The position numbers and the translations under genes were made by a program. The notes below the pieces were generated by a model. The model did not search any database and was not told where the DNA came from. It worked only from the letters and a program-made list of their open reading frames with translations. A stretch of DNA of 64,000 bases, from positions 186,001 through 250,000 of the forward strand of contig JAKVOM010000001.1 in the NCBI GenBank assembly GCA_022482815.1, read 5' to 3'. How positions within the stretch are numbered: the stretch's first letter is position 1; the number at the start of each line of letters is the position of its first letter. Positions 26,334 through 34,117 of this stretch are shown in pieces. Origin of the DNA: Acidaminococcus sp. Lineage in GTDB: Bacteria; Bacillota; Negativicutes; Acidaminococcales; Acidaminococcaceae.

Positions 26334-27593
26334 TTACTCACTTTTTTGCTTCATACTCACTGCGCCGGAATTATACCATTTGTTGACACAGACAGAGCAG
26401 GAAATATCACCGATGACGTTAAGAGCGGTACGGCCCATATCAAAGATACGGTCGGCGCCGAAAATGATGCCGATGTAAATCGGATCGATACCTACAGCTT
26501 CCAAAACCATAGCCAGCATAATCGTACCGGCGCCAGATGTCCCGGCCGTACCAATAGAGGCCAGGGTTGCCGTAAGCACAACCGTTACAAGCTGCGTACC
26601 CGTCAGATGCATTCCCATGCAGCGAGCCAGGAAGACGGTTGCTACGCACTGATAAATAGCGGTACCATCCATGTTAACCGTTGCACCAAGCGGCAGCACG
26701 AAGGAGCTGACTTCCCGCTTGACTCCCATCTTGTCGGCGCATTCCATGGAAATCGGAAGCGTGGCAAGAGAGGAAGTAGAGGTAAAAGCGAACAGGAACG
26801 CAGGCATGATTCCTCTGAAGAAATCAATCGGATGCATCCCGGCAATAAATTTAGCAGACAGGGAATATACCACGAAAGCGTGGATAATGTAGCCGATGTA
26901 AGCGACCCCGATAACGAGAGCCAGGCTCGTTACAATGCTCGGCCCCTGGCTGGCGACCACCCATGCCATCAGGCAGAAAACACCAACGGGAGATACGCTG
27001 ATAATCATCATCATGACCTTCATCATGACTTCTTCCATGGAACGCACAAGCGTAGCCGTCGGTTTGCCCTTTTCACCGGCCAGCAGAATCCCGCCGCCAA
27101 AGATGATAGCGATAAAAATGACCTGAAGCATAGAAGCCGAGGAAAAAGCCTTCCACATATTGCTCGGGAAAATATTGACAATCGTCTGCATGACAGTTGG
27201 TGCTGCCTTTGCCTTAAATGCCTGATTCTGAGCCATGGAAAGAACCGGGAACTGACTTTCAAAAGCAGTCCCCAGAGCCAGCCCGATGACACAGGCGATA
27301 GCCGTCGTAATAAGGAAATAAATCAGTGTGCGGACGCCGATGGTCCCGACCTTGCGGACGTCACCGAGCTGTACCACACCATCAATGATGGAAAGAAGCA
27401 CCATAGGAACGACTACAAACTTCAGCAAATTGATAAAGATATCGCCAAACGGTTTGAGCCAGGCCGTAGTAAAAGCTGCAGCTGCCTTGGCCCCCATGGA
27501 TCCCCACATAGCGATACCGGCAACAATACCGGCAACCATAGCCAGGGCAATCCATAGACTGAGTGACATTGTCTTTTTCCTTGATTCATCCAT
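26334..27593 (-). CDS. Dicarboxylate/amino acid:cation symporter (DAACS family)
   Basis: Membrane symporter of 419 residues for glutamate/aspartate, serine/threonine or C4-dicarboxylates with Na+ or H+. It starts MDESRKKTMSLSLWIALAMV at the ATG at 27593, preceded by GAGGAGAG; the much longer open frame upstream is promoter DNA. Family features include FLFAFTSTSSLATLPISMEC (hairpin loop 1), LPLGATVNMDGTAIYQ (TM7) and ASIGTAGTSGAGTIMLAMVL (hairpin loop 2). It has its own promoter and is probably monocistronic. Confidence 0.93.
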   Translation of the reverse strand: MDESRKKTMSLSLWIALAMVAGIVAGIAMWGSMGAKAAAAFTTAWLKPFGDIFINLLKFVVVPMVLLSIIDGVVQLGDVRKVGTIGVRTLIYFLITTAIACVIGLALGTAFESQFPVLSMAQNQAFKAKAAPTVMQTIVNIFPSNMWKAFSSASMLQVIFIAIIFGGGILLAGEKGKPTATLVRSMEEVMMKVMMMIISVSPVGVFCLMAWVVASQGPSIVTSLALVIGVAYIGYIIHAFVVYSLSAKFIAGMHPIDFFRGIMPAFLFAFTSTSSLATLPISMECADKMGVKREVSSFVLPLGATVNMDGTAIYQCVATVFLARCMGMHLTGTQLVTVVLTATLASIGTAGTSGAGTIMLAMVLEAVGIDPIYIGIIFGADRIFDMGRTALNVIGDISCSVCVNKWYNSGAVSMKQKSE

Positions 27594-27678
27594 AATATCT
27601 CTCCTCTTTCTGCATCTTAACTTGACCGATATGCCCACACCCGATAAAAATTTTGCATATTGTATCCAATGCAACTTC

Positions 27679-27707
27679 ATTGTAGCATTACATTTCTTTA
27701 TTTTCAA
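27679..27707 (-). promoter_or_regulatory. Promoter of the DAACS symporter gene
   Basis: Minus strand: TTGAAA (plus 27702-27707), 17-base spacer, TACAAT (plus 27679-27684), about 86 bases upstream of the ATG. The rest of the interval to 28042 holds only the HydE terminator. Confidence 0.7.
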
Positions 27708-27945
27708 ATTATTCAGTATATACAAATTATTTATTACTATATTATTAAAGAAGAAACAATTTGCCCTCTGTTTGTGTAAATAGAGCGAAAACAACACGTA
27801 TACAAAGAATGATTTGAGGGAAAATGCAGAAAAAAGAGGGTCAAAAATTCCGATATCATGTACAACAAAACCAGATAGTACTGCGAAAAATAACGGGCAG
27901 CAATTGAAAAGACGCGTGTCTCGGACCGCCGGCCACCCGTGGTAA

Positions 27946-28012
27946 TAAAAAACAGGAACTGTGAAGAAAATTCGCAGCAGAATTTCTCCACAATTCCTGT
28001 TTATCGTATTTT
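27946..28012 (-). terminator. Terminator after hydE
   Basis: Minus-strand stem AAACAGGAATTGTGGAG against CTTCACAGTTCCTGTTT with T6. A relative of the GTGAA-containing terminator family. Confidence 0.82.
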
Positions 28013-28042
28013 ATCAGCCAGGGCAGCTCCACCCCGGCCATT

Positions 28043-29161
28043 TTACTGGTGCCGATTCAATAACGTATGATGATCCGTAAAATAACGGGGTGAATCTCCC
28101 CATTCATCCCAGCCGACACGTTCCCCGATGGAATGAATTCTCGACTCAAGGCAATTCTTGCACATATCCGGCGTATCGCTCACACACGGTTTATTATCGT
28201 ACAAAAGATACTGTGCTCGATACTTCGGCACCGTCACAATCGGCATCAGGATATTGGCTCCTGCCTTAAGGCCCATTTCGCGGCCAATCGGATTCAGTGC
28301 CTGAAGCGCCGTTGTAGCGGCAATATTGACGTTTTTAAGGCAAAGCCGCGTCGCCGCAATCATATTGAGTCCCAGGATAAAGCGGCGTTTGCGTGCCTCA
28401 AAGGAGTCACCGCCGTTTCGCAGGACTTCCTGCCCCAGCGGCGTCTGGTGATGGACTACGTACGGTCCCATACCGATCATATCAATTTTCAGCTTTTTGT
28501 AGAAAAGAATATCATCGGCCAAATCTTCCAAAGTCTGACCGGGCAGCCCAATCATATCTCCCGTTCCGACCTGATATCCGATTTTTTTGAGCGTCAGGAT
28601 ACAGTCCCTGCGCACCGTCCATTCATGATGGCCATCCCGGGGATGCAGTTTGGCATAAAATGCAGGATTGCTGGTTTCAATACGAAGCAGATAGCGGTGT
28701 GCCCCGGCTTTGAACCAGCGGCGATAGGTTTCTTCCGTCTGCTCTCCGACACATAGCGTAATCCCCAGCGCTCCGTGACCGATTTTCTTGATTTCCCGCA
28801 GGATTTCTTCTACAAATTCAATAAATTCCGGATCCTGCCGTTCCCCGGACTGAAGTGTCAGCGATCCGTAATGACGTTCGTACGCCCACCGGGCCATGGC
28901 AAGAATATCTTCCCGACTCGTATCGAAGCGCTTTACTTCCTGATTATCGCGGCGGATTCCGCAGTACTTGCAATTTTTAATGCAGCGATTGGAAAATTCC
29001 AAAAGACCGCGATAATAGTCCACATTGCCAATATATTTCAGCTTCAGGGCATAAGCCGCATCATAGAGTTTCTGACGATCTTCCTCTTCCGTCAGTCCCA
29101 GCATTGTGACGAGATCATCCCGGGTCAGTTCTTCCTTATGTAAAAGAGCGTCAAGCTCCAT
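28043..29161 (-). CDS. hydE: [FeFe]-hydrogenase maturase HydE (radical SAM)
   Basis: Radical SAM enzyme that acts with HydG and HydF to build the H-cluster of [FeFe] hydrogenase. From the ATG at 29161 (AAGGAGGAAGGC upstream; 372 residues) the cluster motif is FSNRCIKNCKYCGIR (Cys60, 64, 67). A second C-terminal cysteine set, CVSDTPDMCKNC, matches the optional second cluster of HydE. Other marks are LTLQSGERQDPEF, RIETSNPAFYAKLHP and GDMIGLPGQTLEDL. BioB- or PylB-like functions are less likely given these blocks. hydF, hydG and hydA are not in the window. Confidence 0.92.
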   Translation of the reverse strand: MELDALLHKEELTRDDLVTMLGLTEEEDRQKLYDAAYALKLKYIGNVDYYRGLLEFSNRCIKNCKYCGIRRDNQEVKRFDTSREDILAMARWAYERHYGSLTLQSGERQDPEFIEFVEEILREIKKIGHGALGITLCVGEQTEETYRRWFKAGAHRYLLRIETSNPAFYAKLHPRDGHHEWTVRRDCILTLKKIGYQVGTGDMIGLPGQTLEDLADDILFYKKLKIDMIGMGPYVVHHQTPLGQEVLRNGGDSFEARKRRFILGLNMIAATRLCLKNVNIAATTALQALNPIGREMGLKAGANILMPIVTVPKYRAQYLLYDNKPCVSDTPDMCKNCLESRIHSIGERVGWDEWGDSPRYFTDHHTLLNRHQ

Positions 29162-29250
29162 GCCTTCCTCCTTCAATGCAAAAAAGCAATCTGCAAACAG
29201 TATCGACATTGTATAGGGAATAAGTGTGTATTGTCAAGGAGAGGAAAAAC

Positions 29251-29330
29251 AGTGATTAGTGGACAAGTGGTTAGTACACCCGTCGGGCATCTCCCTTGGC
29301 GGATTCTTGAGCAAGATTGCCATACAAAGC
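29251..29330 (+). repeat. Dispersed intergenic repeat, family A
   Basis: Copy in the hydE-permease interval: AGTGATTAGTGGACAAGTGG, then TTAGTACACCCGT, then TTGGCGGATTCTTGAGCAAG. The 357-base gap otherwise holds only the permease terminator. Confidence 0.75.
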
Positions 29331-29421
29331 CAAGGCAGATAGCTGATAGCAGCCGTCGGTGAAGCCTTTGATTGTAAAGCTATGTCGCTGCGCTTTCATA
29401 AAGAAGCTAAACACATAGCTA

Positions 29422-29453
29422 CAAAAAATCGGACCCCGCAAGGGATCCGATTT
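29422..29453 (-). terminator. Terminator after the APC permease gene
   Basis: Minus-strand stem AAATCGGATCCC/GGGGTCCGATTT with T6. Nearly the same hairpin is used at 31764-31795. Confidence 0.85.
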
Positions 29454-29518
29454 CTTATTTAACCTCCGCAAAGCGCATTACGGTTTGCATCTACGGGTGA
29501 CCAGCACCCCGCATTCTT

Positions 29519-30829
29519 TTACTCGTCCTTACTTTCCTTGATGAGTCCTTTCTTTTTCTTATTGGCGTACACAAGGTAGTACGGAGCAATAATGATGCAG
29601 CCGCCGAGGCCCCAGATGAGCTGCGTGGTCTTGGCATTGGAGAGCATCCAGAGACTCGTCAGGATAGCAATGACCGGAATAATGATCCCTCCGGGAATCT
29701 TGTAGGTCCGTTCGCGGTCTTTCCATTTCTTCCGGAATACGATGACAGCAAGACAAGTCGGCAGATACTGCGTAAAACGAGATACAGCACTGATCGCAGC
29801 AAGCGTCGTAAAGCTGCCGCTCCAGGCAAGGAGAATGCTCAGCACTGCAATGACCACAGAGGCCACCCACGGCGTTCCCCAGGGCGTTCTCTTATTCAGG
29901 ACTTCCGGCAGCATACCGTCTTCAGCAAGAGACGTGCAGCCGCGCGGTGCGTAAAAGGACTCGGCCATATTGATGCCGCCCATGGAGCACAAAGTGCCGG
30001 CCAGGATAAAATACATTCCGACAGGCCCGAGAATACGTCCGAAAGCGGACTGAATCGGTGCTTTGTCCGTAGCCAGATCCGGTCCCAGGATGCCGATGGA
30101 AATGCCGACGACAAGCATGTACAGGATCGTTACAATAACCATCGTCAGAATAATGCCCCGAGGCAGATTTTTCTTCGGATCTTTATAGTCTTCAGCGCCG
30201 ATGGCAATGGCTTCAAAACCGGTATAGGCAAAGAACATGGTGATAGCCGCATTGGCCACGGCACCGTCAGCCATGTGCTCAGGTACAAAGGGAGTGAAAT
30301 TGTCGCCGTTGATAAAGAAGATACCGATAGCAATAAAAACAAAAAGCGGCACCAATTTCGACACGGTCATGACATTGTTAAGAATCTTGGAAACCTTGAC
30401 GCCTGCGATATTGAGGATGGTCAAACCGCCAATCATGACAGTCGCAATGATATTCTTCATTGTATCCCCCTGGAAGAACGGGATAGCTGCGCCGAGTGCT
30501 GTAGCAAATCCGACGGCCATGGCCGCCCAGGCGATGACGGAGACGAACATCTTTAAAACGCCGACTTCATAGCCCCAGAAATCCCCGAAGGCCGCCTTGG
30601 CGTAAAGGTACGGCCCGCCGTTGCGGCTGAAGAATCCGGCCGTCTCGGCAAAGCACAAGGCCAGACATCCCGCCAGGAAAGCATCAAAGAGCAGCACCAC
30701 CAGGCTGGAAGGCCCCATTAAGGCATAAGCACGGTTTGGAAGCAGGAAAATCCCCGTACCAACAATAGAGTTAATACCTAACAAAACAATACTGACCAAA
30801 CCAAATTTATCTTTTTTATCTCCCGCCAT
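29519..30829 (-). CDS. APC-superfamily amino acid permease
   Basis: Twelve-helix amino acid/polyamine transporter of 436 residues starting MAGDKKDKFGLVSIVLLGIN (ATG at 30829, GGAGGCGG upstream). Family signs: GINSIVGTGIFLLPNRAYAL in TM1, FAETAGFFSRNGGPYLYAK, TGFEAIAIGAEDYKDPKKNL and APRGCTSLAEDGMLPE. Its start overlaps the end of the C26 peptidase gene by 14 bases, so the two are translationally coupled. A gamma-glutamyl-amine hydrolase with a permease suggests uptake and breakdown of a polyamine- or gamma-glutamyl-type compound. Confidence 0.9.
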   Translation of the reverse strand: MAGDKKDKFGLVSIVLLGINSIVGTGIFLLPNRAYALMGPSSLVVLLFDAFLAGCLALCFAETAGFFSRNGGPYLYAKAAFGDFWGYEVGVLKMFVSVIAWAAMAVGFATALGAAIPFFQGDTMKNIIATVMIGGLTILNIAGVKVSKILNNVMTVSKLVPLFVFIAIGIFFINGDNFTPFVPEHMADGAVANAAITMFFAYTGFEAIAIGAEDYKDPKKNLPRGIILTMVIVTILYMLVVGISIGILGPDLATDKAPIQSAFGRILGPVGMYFILAGTLCSMGGINMAESFYAPRGCTSLAEDGMLPEVLNKRTPWGTPWVASVVIAVLSILLAWSGSFTTLAAISAVSRFTQYLPTCLAVIVFRKKWKDRERTYKIPGGIIIPVIAILTSLWMLSNAKTTQLIWGLGGCIIIAPYYLVYANKKKKGLIKESKDE

Positions 30830-31562
30830 GGATAACCGCCTCCGCTGCCTGTACAAAATCTTTGAAGAGGCGTTTTGCCAGTTCATTATTAATAGACATC
30901 ATCTCAGGGTGGAACTGATATCCCATCAAATAATTCTCGCCGGTTCCCTGGATGGATTCAACGGTTCCATCCTTTGCGCGCGCCGTAACAACAAGGCCCT
31001 TGCCGACCTCGTGCACGGTCTGATGATGGTGCGTATTCGTTACCCATTCCGTACGGCCCAGGATTTTCGCCAGCCGGCTGTCCGGCTCAATTTCGATTGT
31101 ATGGGTCGGCGTAGCAGGATCCTGATTCTGGGAATGCTTGACAAAAGACCGGGCATCCTTGGACAAATCCTGATACAGCGTACCGCCATGCGCAATATTG
31201 ATAATCTGCATACCGCGGCAGATACCAATAACCGGGATACCTCTTTTTTCTGCTTCCTGCAGAAGCAGCATATCGAAATGATCCCGTGCCGGCCATACAG
31301 GTCCAATCTGGCGGCAGGGCTCTTCCCCATAAAGAAGCGGATAAATATCATGCCCGCCGCTTAAAACGAGTCCGTCAACACGGCTCATCACTTCTTTTAC
31401 TGCCTCTTCGTCCTCATTAAAAGGGACAATAACGGGAACCCCGCCCGCTTCTGTAACCGAGCGGATATAATCGTGGTTTACATAAGATCTGTGATATCCC
31501 GGAAATGTTCCTCCCCCATCTACCATATGACTTCCAGATACACCGATAAACGGTCTTGTCAT
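30816..31562 (-). CDS. Gamma-glutamyl-gamma-aminobutyrate hydrolase-like (peptidase C26, PuuD family)
   Basis: Class I glutamine amidotransferase-like hydrolase of 248 residues. The nucleophile elbow is PVIGICRGMQIINIAHGGTL (Cys115), LVLSGGHDIYPLLY is the oxyanion region and YQFHPEM supplies the catalytic His-x-Glu. The family cleaves gamma-glutamyl amides such as gamma-Glu-GABA in the putrescine pathway. The rest of that pathway is not in the window, so the substrate is open. It is the first gene of a two-gene operon with the permease. A strong palindrome sits in its 5' region. Confidence 0.88.
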   Translation of the reverse strand: MTRPFIGVSGSHMVDGGGTFPGYHRSYVNHDYIRSVTEAGGVPVIVPFNEDEEAVKEVMSRVDGLVLSGGHDIYPLLYGEEPCRQIGPVWPARDHFDMLLLQEAEKRGIPVIGICRGMQIINIAHGGTLYQDLSKDARSFVKHSQNQDPATPTHTIEIEPDSRLAKILGRTEWVTNTHHHQTVHEVGKGLVVTARAKDGTVESIQGTGENYLMGYQFHPEMMSINNELAKRLFKDFVQAAEAVIHGGR

Positions 31563-31614
31563 ATGTGTTCACACTCCTTTCCTACTATAAACATAACAAA
31601 TTCAAAATATAATA

Positions 31615-31654
31615 CGGGGAAGAATTGATTCACCCTGCGAATCAATTTTCCCCG
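31615..31654. promoter_or_regulatory. Palindrome between -10 box and C26 peptidase gene: operator or 5' stem-loop
   Basis: Arms CGGGGAAGAATTGATTC (31615-31631) and GAATCAATTTTCCCCG (31639-31654), nearly perfect. It begins eight bases downstream of a minus-strand TATAAT (plus 31662-31667), so it covers the expected transcription start of the peptidase-permease operon. There is no T run after it on the minus strand, which argues for an operator, possibly of the adjacent TetR protein. Confidence 0.6.
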
Positions 31655-31763
31655 ATTTTCTATTATAATATGTTATGTTATATCAGAAAAGAGTTTTTAT
31701 GAGCACTCATATGCAGACAGGTACCCATGCCCGGCTGCCAAGCCCACCATTTCGTAGTTTCAT

Positions 31764-31795
31764 AAAAAATCGGACCCCTAAAGGATCCGATTCTT
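31764..31795 (-). terminator. Terminator after the TetR-family gene
   Basis: Minus-strand stem AATCGGATCC...GGGTCCGATT with T6, near-identical to the hairpin at 29422-29453. Confidence 0.82.
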
Positions 31796-31832
31796 TTATT
31801 TATTATTTTATGGCAAATCGCCCTGCGGCTAC

Positions 31833-32465
31833 TTACTTTTTCCCGACAGTCCCTTCCGGACCGATACTGTCATAGCCGCCCAAGGCAAAACGAAGCAGTT
31901 GTAACTGCAGCTCATACCAGTGCTGATTCTTGCACCAGCCAATGCGTTTATTAACGGCCATGGATCCATTGACAACGTACCAAAAAATATTTTCGGCAAT
32001 GAATTCCGAGACGCCCTGTCGTTTCATCAAAAATGGAACAAGGAATTTCCGTTCTTTGTCAAAGATTCTTTGGACAAGCAGAGATGCAAGATCGTCATCC
32101 TGCATGAGAGGACGATACTTCGGAATGTCAATCAGACGGTAACAAGGCGGAAGGCGATCATTATAGGCTTTGAAGGCGGCAAGATTATTTTGTCTTGCTA
32201 CCTCCCACAAGTCATCAAAAGATTCACAGCAGTTACGGTCTGTAATCGAATCCAGGAAGATCATAGCGTCCTGCATCACATCCTCGAGGAGGGCATAGAT
32301 ATCGACGTAATGAGCATAAAAAGTCCCCCGTGTCACATGGGCTCTGCGGCAAAGCTCCGTCACACGGATTCTGGAAAAAGGAATCTTTTTTAGCATTTCC
32401 AGGAAAGTATCCTTGAGCAATGTTTTTGTCCCACTTGAACGCATAGTGGGTCGATCGGATTTCAT
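31833..32465 (-). CDS. TetR/AcrR-family transcriptional regulator
   Basis: Repressor-type protein of 210 residues starting MKSDRPTMRSSGTKTLLKDT (ATG at 32465, AAAAGGAGGTG upstream). The N-terminal helix-turn-helix is IRVTELCRRAHVTRGTFYAH, the TetR signature. The C-terminal ligand domain ends in a Trp/Phe-rich segment (AENIFWYVVNGSMAVNKRIGW). It is divergent from the isochorismatase-family gene across 144 bases and upstream of the C26 peptidase operon on the same strand, so either may be its target. Confidence 0.88.
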   Translation of the reverse strand: MKSDRPTMRSSGTKTLLKDTFLEMLKKIPFSRIRVTELCRRAHVTRGTFYAHYVDIYALLEDVMQDAMIFLDSITDRNCCESFDDLWEVARQNNLAAFKAYNDRLPPCYRLIDIPKYRPLMQDDDLASLLVQRIFDKERKFLVPFLMKRQGVSEFIAENIFWYVVNGSMAVNKRIGWCKNQHWYELQLQLLRFALGGYDSIGPEGTVGKK

Positions 32466-32543
32466 AGGTGACACCTCCTTTTTTATTGTACCATCCTTTA
32501 GAGTTCTCATCCAAAAAACCATACATTTTTGGAATTCTGTTCA

Positions 32544-32573
32544 TTGATTAAAAATATTTTGTCTTGATATAAT
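32544..32573 (+). promoter_or_regulatory. Promoter of the isochorismatase-family gene
   Basis: TTGATT (32544-32549), 18-base spacer, TATAAT (32568-32573), 36 bases upstream of the ATG and within the divergent region shared with the TetR gene. Confidence 0.72.
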
Positions 32574-32609
32574 TTAAAAAGAGATTCTTATTGTAAAGGA
32601 GAGATACCT

Positions 32610-33296
32610 ATGGAAGAATTATTCAAAAACTTCAACGGAAAAGCCCCGAAGATTGATCCGTCTGATGCCGTCCTTCTGCTCATCGACCATCAGAGCGGTC
32701 TGTTCCAGTGCATCCGTGACATGGACTTCAAACGGGTACGTGACCATGCTATCGCCCTCGCAGAAGCAGCTACGCTCGCAGGCATTCCTGTCATCACGAC
32801 TGCTTCCGTTCCTCAAGGTCCTAACGGTCCTCTGATTCCGGAAATCCATAAAGCAGCTCCTCATGCAGTATACGTTGCCCGCCGCGGCGAAATCAACTCC
32901 TGGGATTGCCCGGCTTTTGTAGAAGCTGTCAAGAAAACGGGCCGCAAGACCCTGATCATTGCCGGCACCGTAACGAGCGTATGCCTGGCTTTCCCGGCTA
33001 TCAGCGCTGTTCAGGACGGCTACAAGGTCTTTGCCCTGCCGGATGCTTCCGGTACCTATTCCAAGATGGCCGAAGAAGTTTCCCTCGCCCGCATGGTACA
33101 AGCTGGTGTCGTTCCTATGGATACGGCTTCTGCTATTGCCGAACTCCAGAAGACCTGGCATCGTGACGACTGGGAAAAATGGGCACTCGTCTGGGCTCGT
33201 ATCTTCACGAACTATGGCCTGCTGCTTGAAAGCTATGCCAAGGCCGTGGAAGTTACGAAGACCGGTGAACCGATGGATAGTCTCCGCGAAGACTGA
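32610..33296 (+). CDS. Isochorismatase-family cysteine hydrolase (YcaC-like)
   Basis: Cytoplasmic hydrolase of 228 residues. The catalytic Asp lies in VLLLIDHQSGLFQ (Asp26) and the nucleophilic Cys in GTVTSVCLAFPA (Cys125); the basic residue is probably within ARRGEINSWD. The C-terminal extension (WHRDDWEKWALVWARIFTNYGLLLES) is typical of YcaC-type proteins. These are octameric enzymes of uncertain substrate. Strong AAAGGAGAG upstream. Divergent from the TetR gene, which may repress it. A perfect-palindrome terminator follows. Confidence 0.88.
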   Translation: MEELFKNFNGKAPKIDPSDAVLLLIDHQSGLFQCIRDMDFKRVRDHAIALAEAATLAGIPVITTASVPQGPNGPLIPEIHKAAPHAVYVARRGEINSWDCPAFVEAVKKTGRKTLIIAGTVTSVCLAFPAISAVQDGYKVFALPDASGTYSKMAEEVSLARMVQAGVVPMDTASAIAELQKTWHRDDWEKWALVWARIFTNYGLLLESYAKAVEVTKTGEPMDSLRED

Positions 33297-33326
33297 GCGT
33301 GTCGTAGTAAATAGCTGATTAGAAGT

Positions 33327-33377
33327 AAAAACGGGGCTGTGAAATCATGCACGTGCATGATTTCACAGCCCCGTTTT
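33327..33377 (+). terminator. Perfect-palindrome terminator (GGCTGTGAAA family)
   Basis: AAAACGGGGCTGTGAAATCA and its exact complement meet at a GCAC/GTGC centre, giving arms of about 25 bases without a real loop, followed by TTTT. As DNA it is a perfect palindrome and could extrude as a cruciform. Confidence 0.85.
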
Positions 33378-33398
33378 CATGCTTTCCGCAGTCGGCCC

Positions 33399-33449
33399 GT
33401 GGTTATTACAACCGTGCGAGTACCTGTTTTAGCGGATTTTTGATACAAG
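33399..33449 (+). repeat. Dispersed intergenic repeat, family A (diverged)
   Basis: CGTGGTTATTACAACCGTGC then TTTTAGCGGATTTTTGATAC; the same block order as the other copies, with more mismatches. Confidence 0.6.
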
Positions 33450-33866
33450 TTACGACTTACCGTTACTTGCGGCTTTTGGGAATTCTCCTTCCAGTCTTGC
33501 TTCCAATACTTTCCGCAGTTTCACTTTTACCGTATACAAATGATTTCTGATTTCCAATTCTGAAAATCTGATAACTTCATAACCCCTGCTCTTGAGAAAT
33601 GCGTTCTCCCGAAGATCATATGCCATCACTGCTTTCTCAAAGTGCTCAGTGCCATCGACTTTGACAACTAATTTAGCCTTTGCACAATAAAAATCAGCAA
33701 TAAAGTGATACAAAACTTTTTTCCGTGTAAAGTGCACAGGAAGTTTCCTAAGAACCTGATACCATAAAGTCTTCTCCTCCACGCTCATGTTTTTGCGCAT
33801 TATTCTGGCTTGATACCGAAGCTGATCATATTCAATGTACGAAACTTCATCTCTTGCTCTCATCAT
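33450..33866 (-). CDS. DUF559 protein (Vsr/PD-(D/E)xK-like endonuclease fold)
   Basis: About 138 residues. The order of blocks RKNMSVEEKTLWYQVLR, FIADFYCAKAKLVVKVDGTEH and RENAFLKSRGYEVIRFSELE is that of DUF559 proteins, related to very-short-patch repair nucleases. The usual acidic residue in LVIEVDG is replaced by Lys (LVVKVDG), so activity is doubtful. Two adjacent ATG codons (33866, 33863) follow GGAGGTACTC; either may be used. It stands alone between repeats. Confidence 0.78.
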   Translation of the reverse strand: MMRARDEVSYIEYDQLRYQARIMRKNMSVEEKTLWYQVLRKLPVHFTRKKVLYHFIADFYCAKAKLVVKVDGTEHFEKAVMAYDLRENAFLKSRGYEVIRFSELEIRNHLYTVKVKLRKVLEARLEGEFPKAASNGKS

Positions 33867-34031
33867 GAGTACCTCCAATAATATAGAAAATAAATTTTAG
33901 TGATACTGCTACTATACACGAAGGCAGCATAAAAATGTGAATCGTGGATGTGAATGGACCAAAAATGGAAGTAAGGGGGGGGAAATAGGCATCACTGCCC
34001 GCAAGATAAACAGTTTTTTCCTACAGGCAAC

Positions 34032-34082
34032 AAAAACAGGAGCTGTGAAAATCCATAATAGGATTCACAACTCCTGTTTTTA
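34032..34082 (-). terminator. Terminator after the methionine synthase gene
   Basis: Arms AAAACAGGAGCTGTGAAAAT and complement with T5 on both strands. It is 35 bases beyond the stop and belongs to the CTGTGAAA terminator family. Confidence 0.82.
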
Positions 34083-34117
34083 ACATATTCAATTAAAGCA
34101 CACTATTCCGCGGTTCC

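Noticed and set aside
26346-27557. A 403-codon open frame antisense to the DAACS symporter
   Set aside because: Low-complexity His/Arg/Asn-rich translation typical of a shadow of a membrane-protein gene; no start signal.
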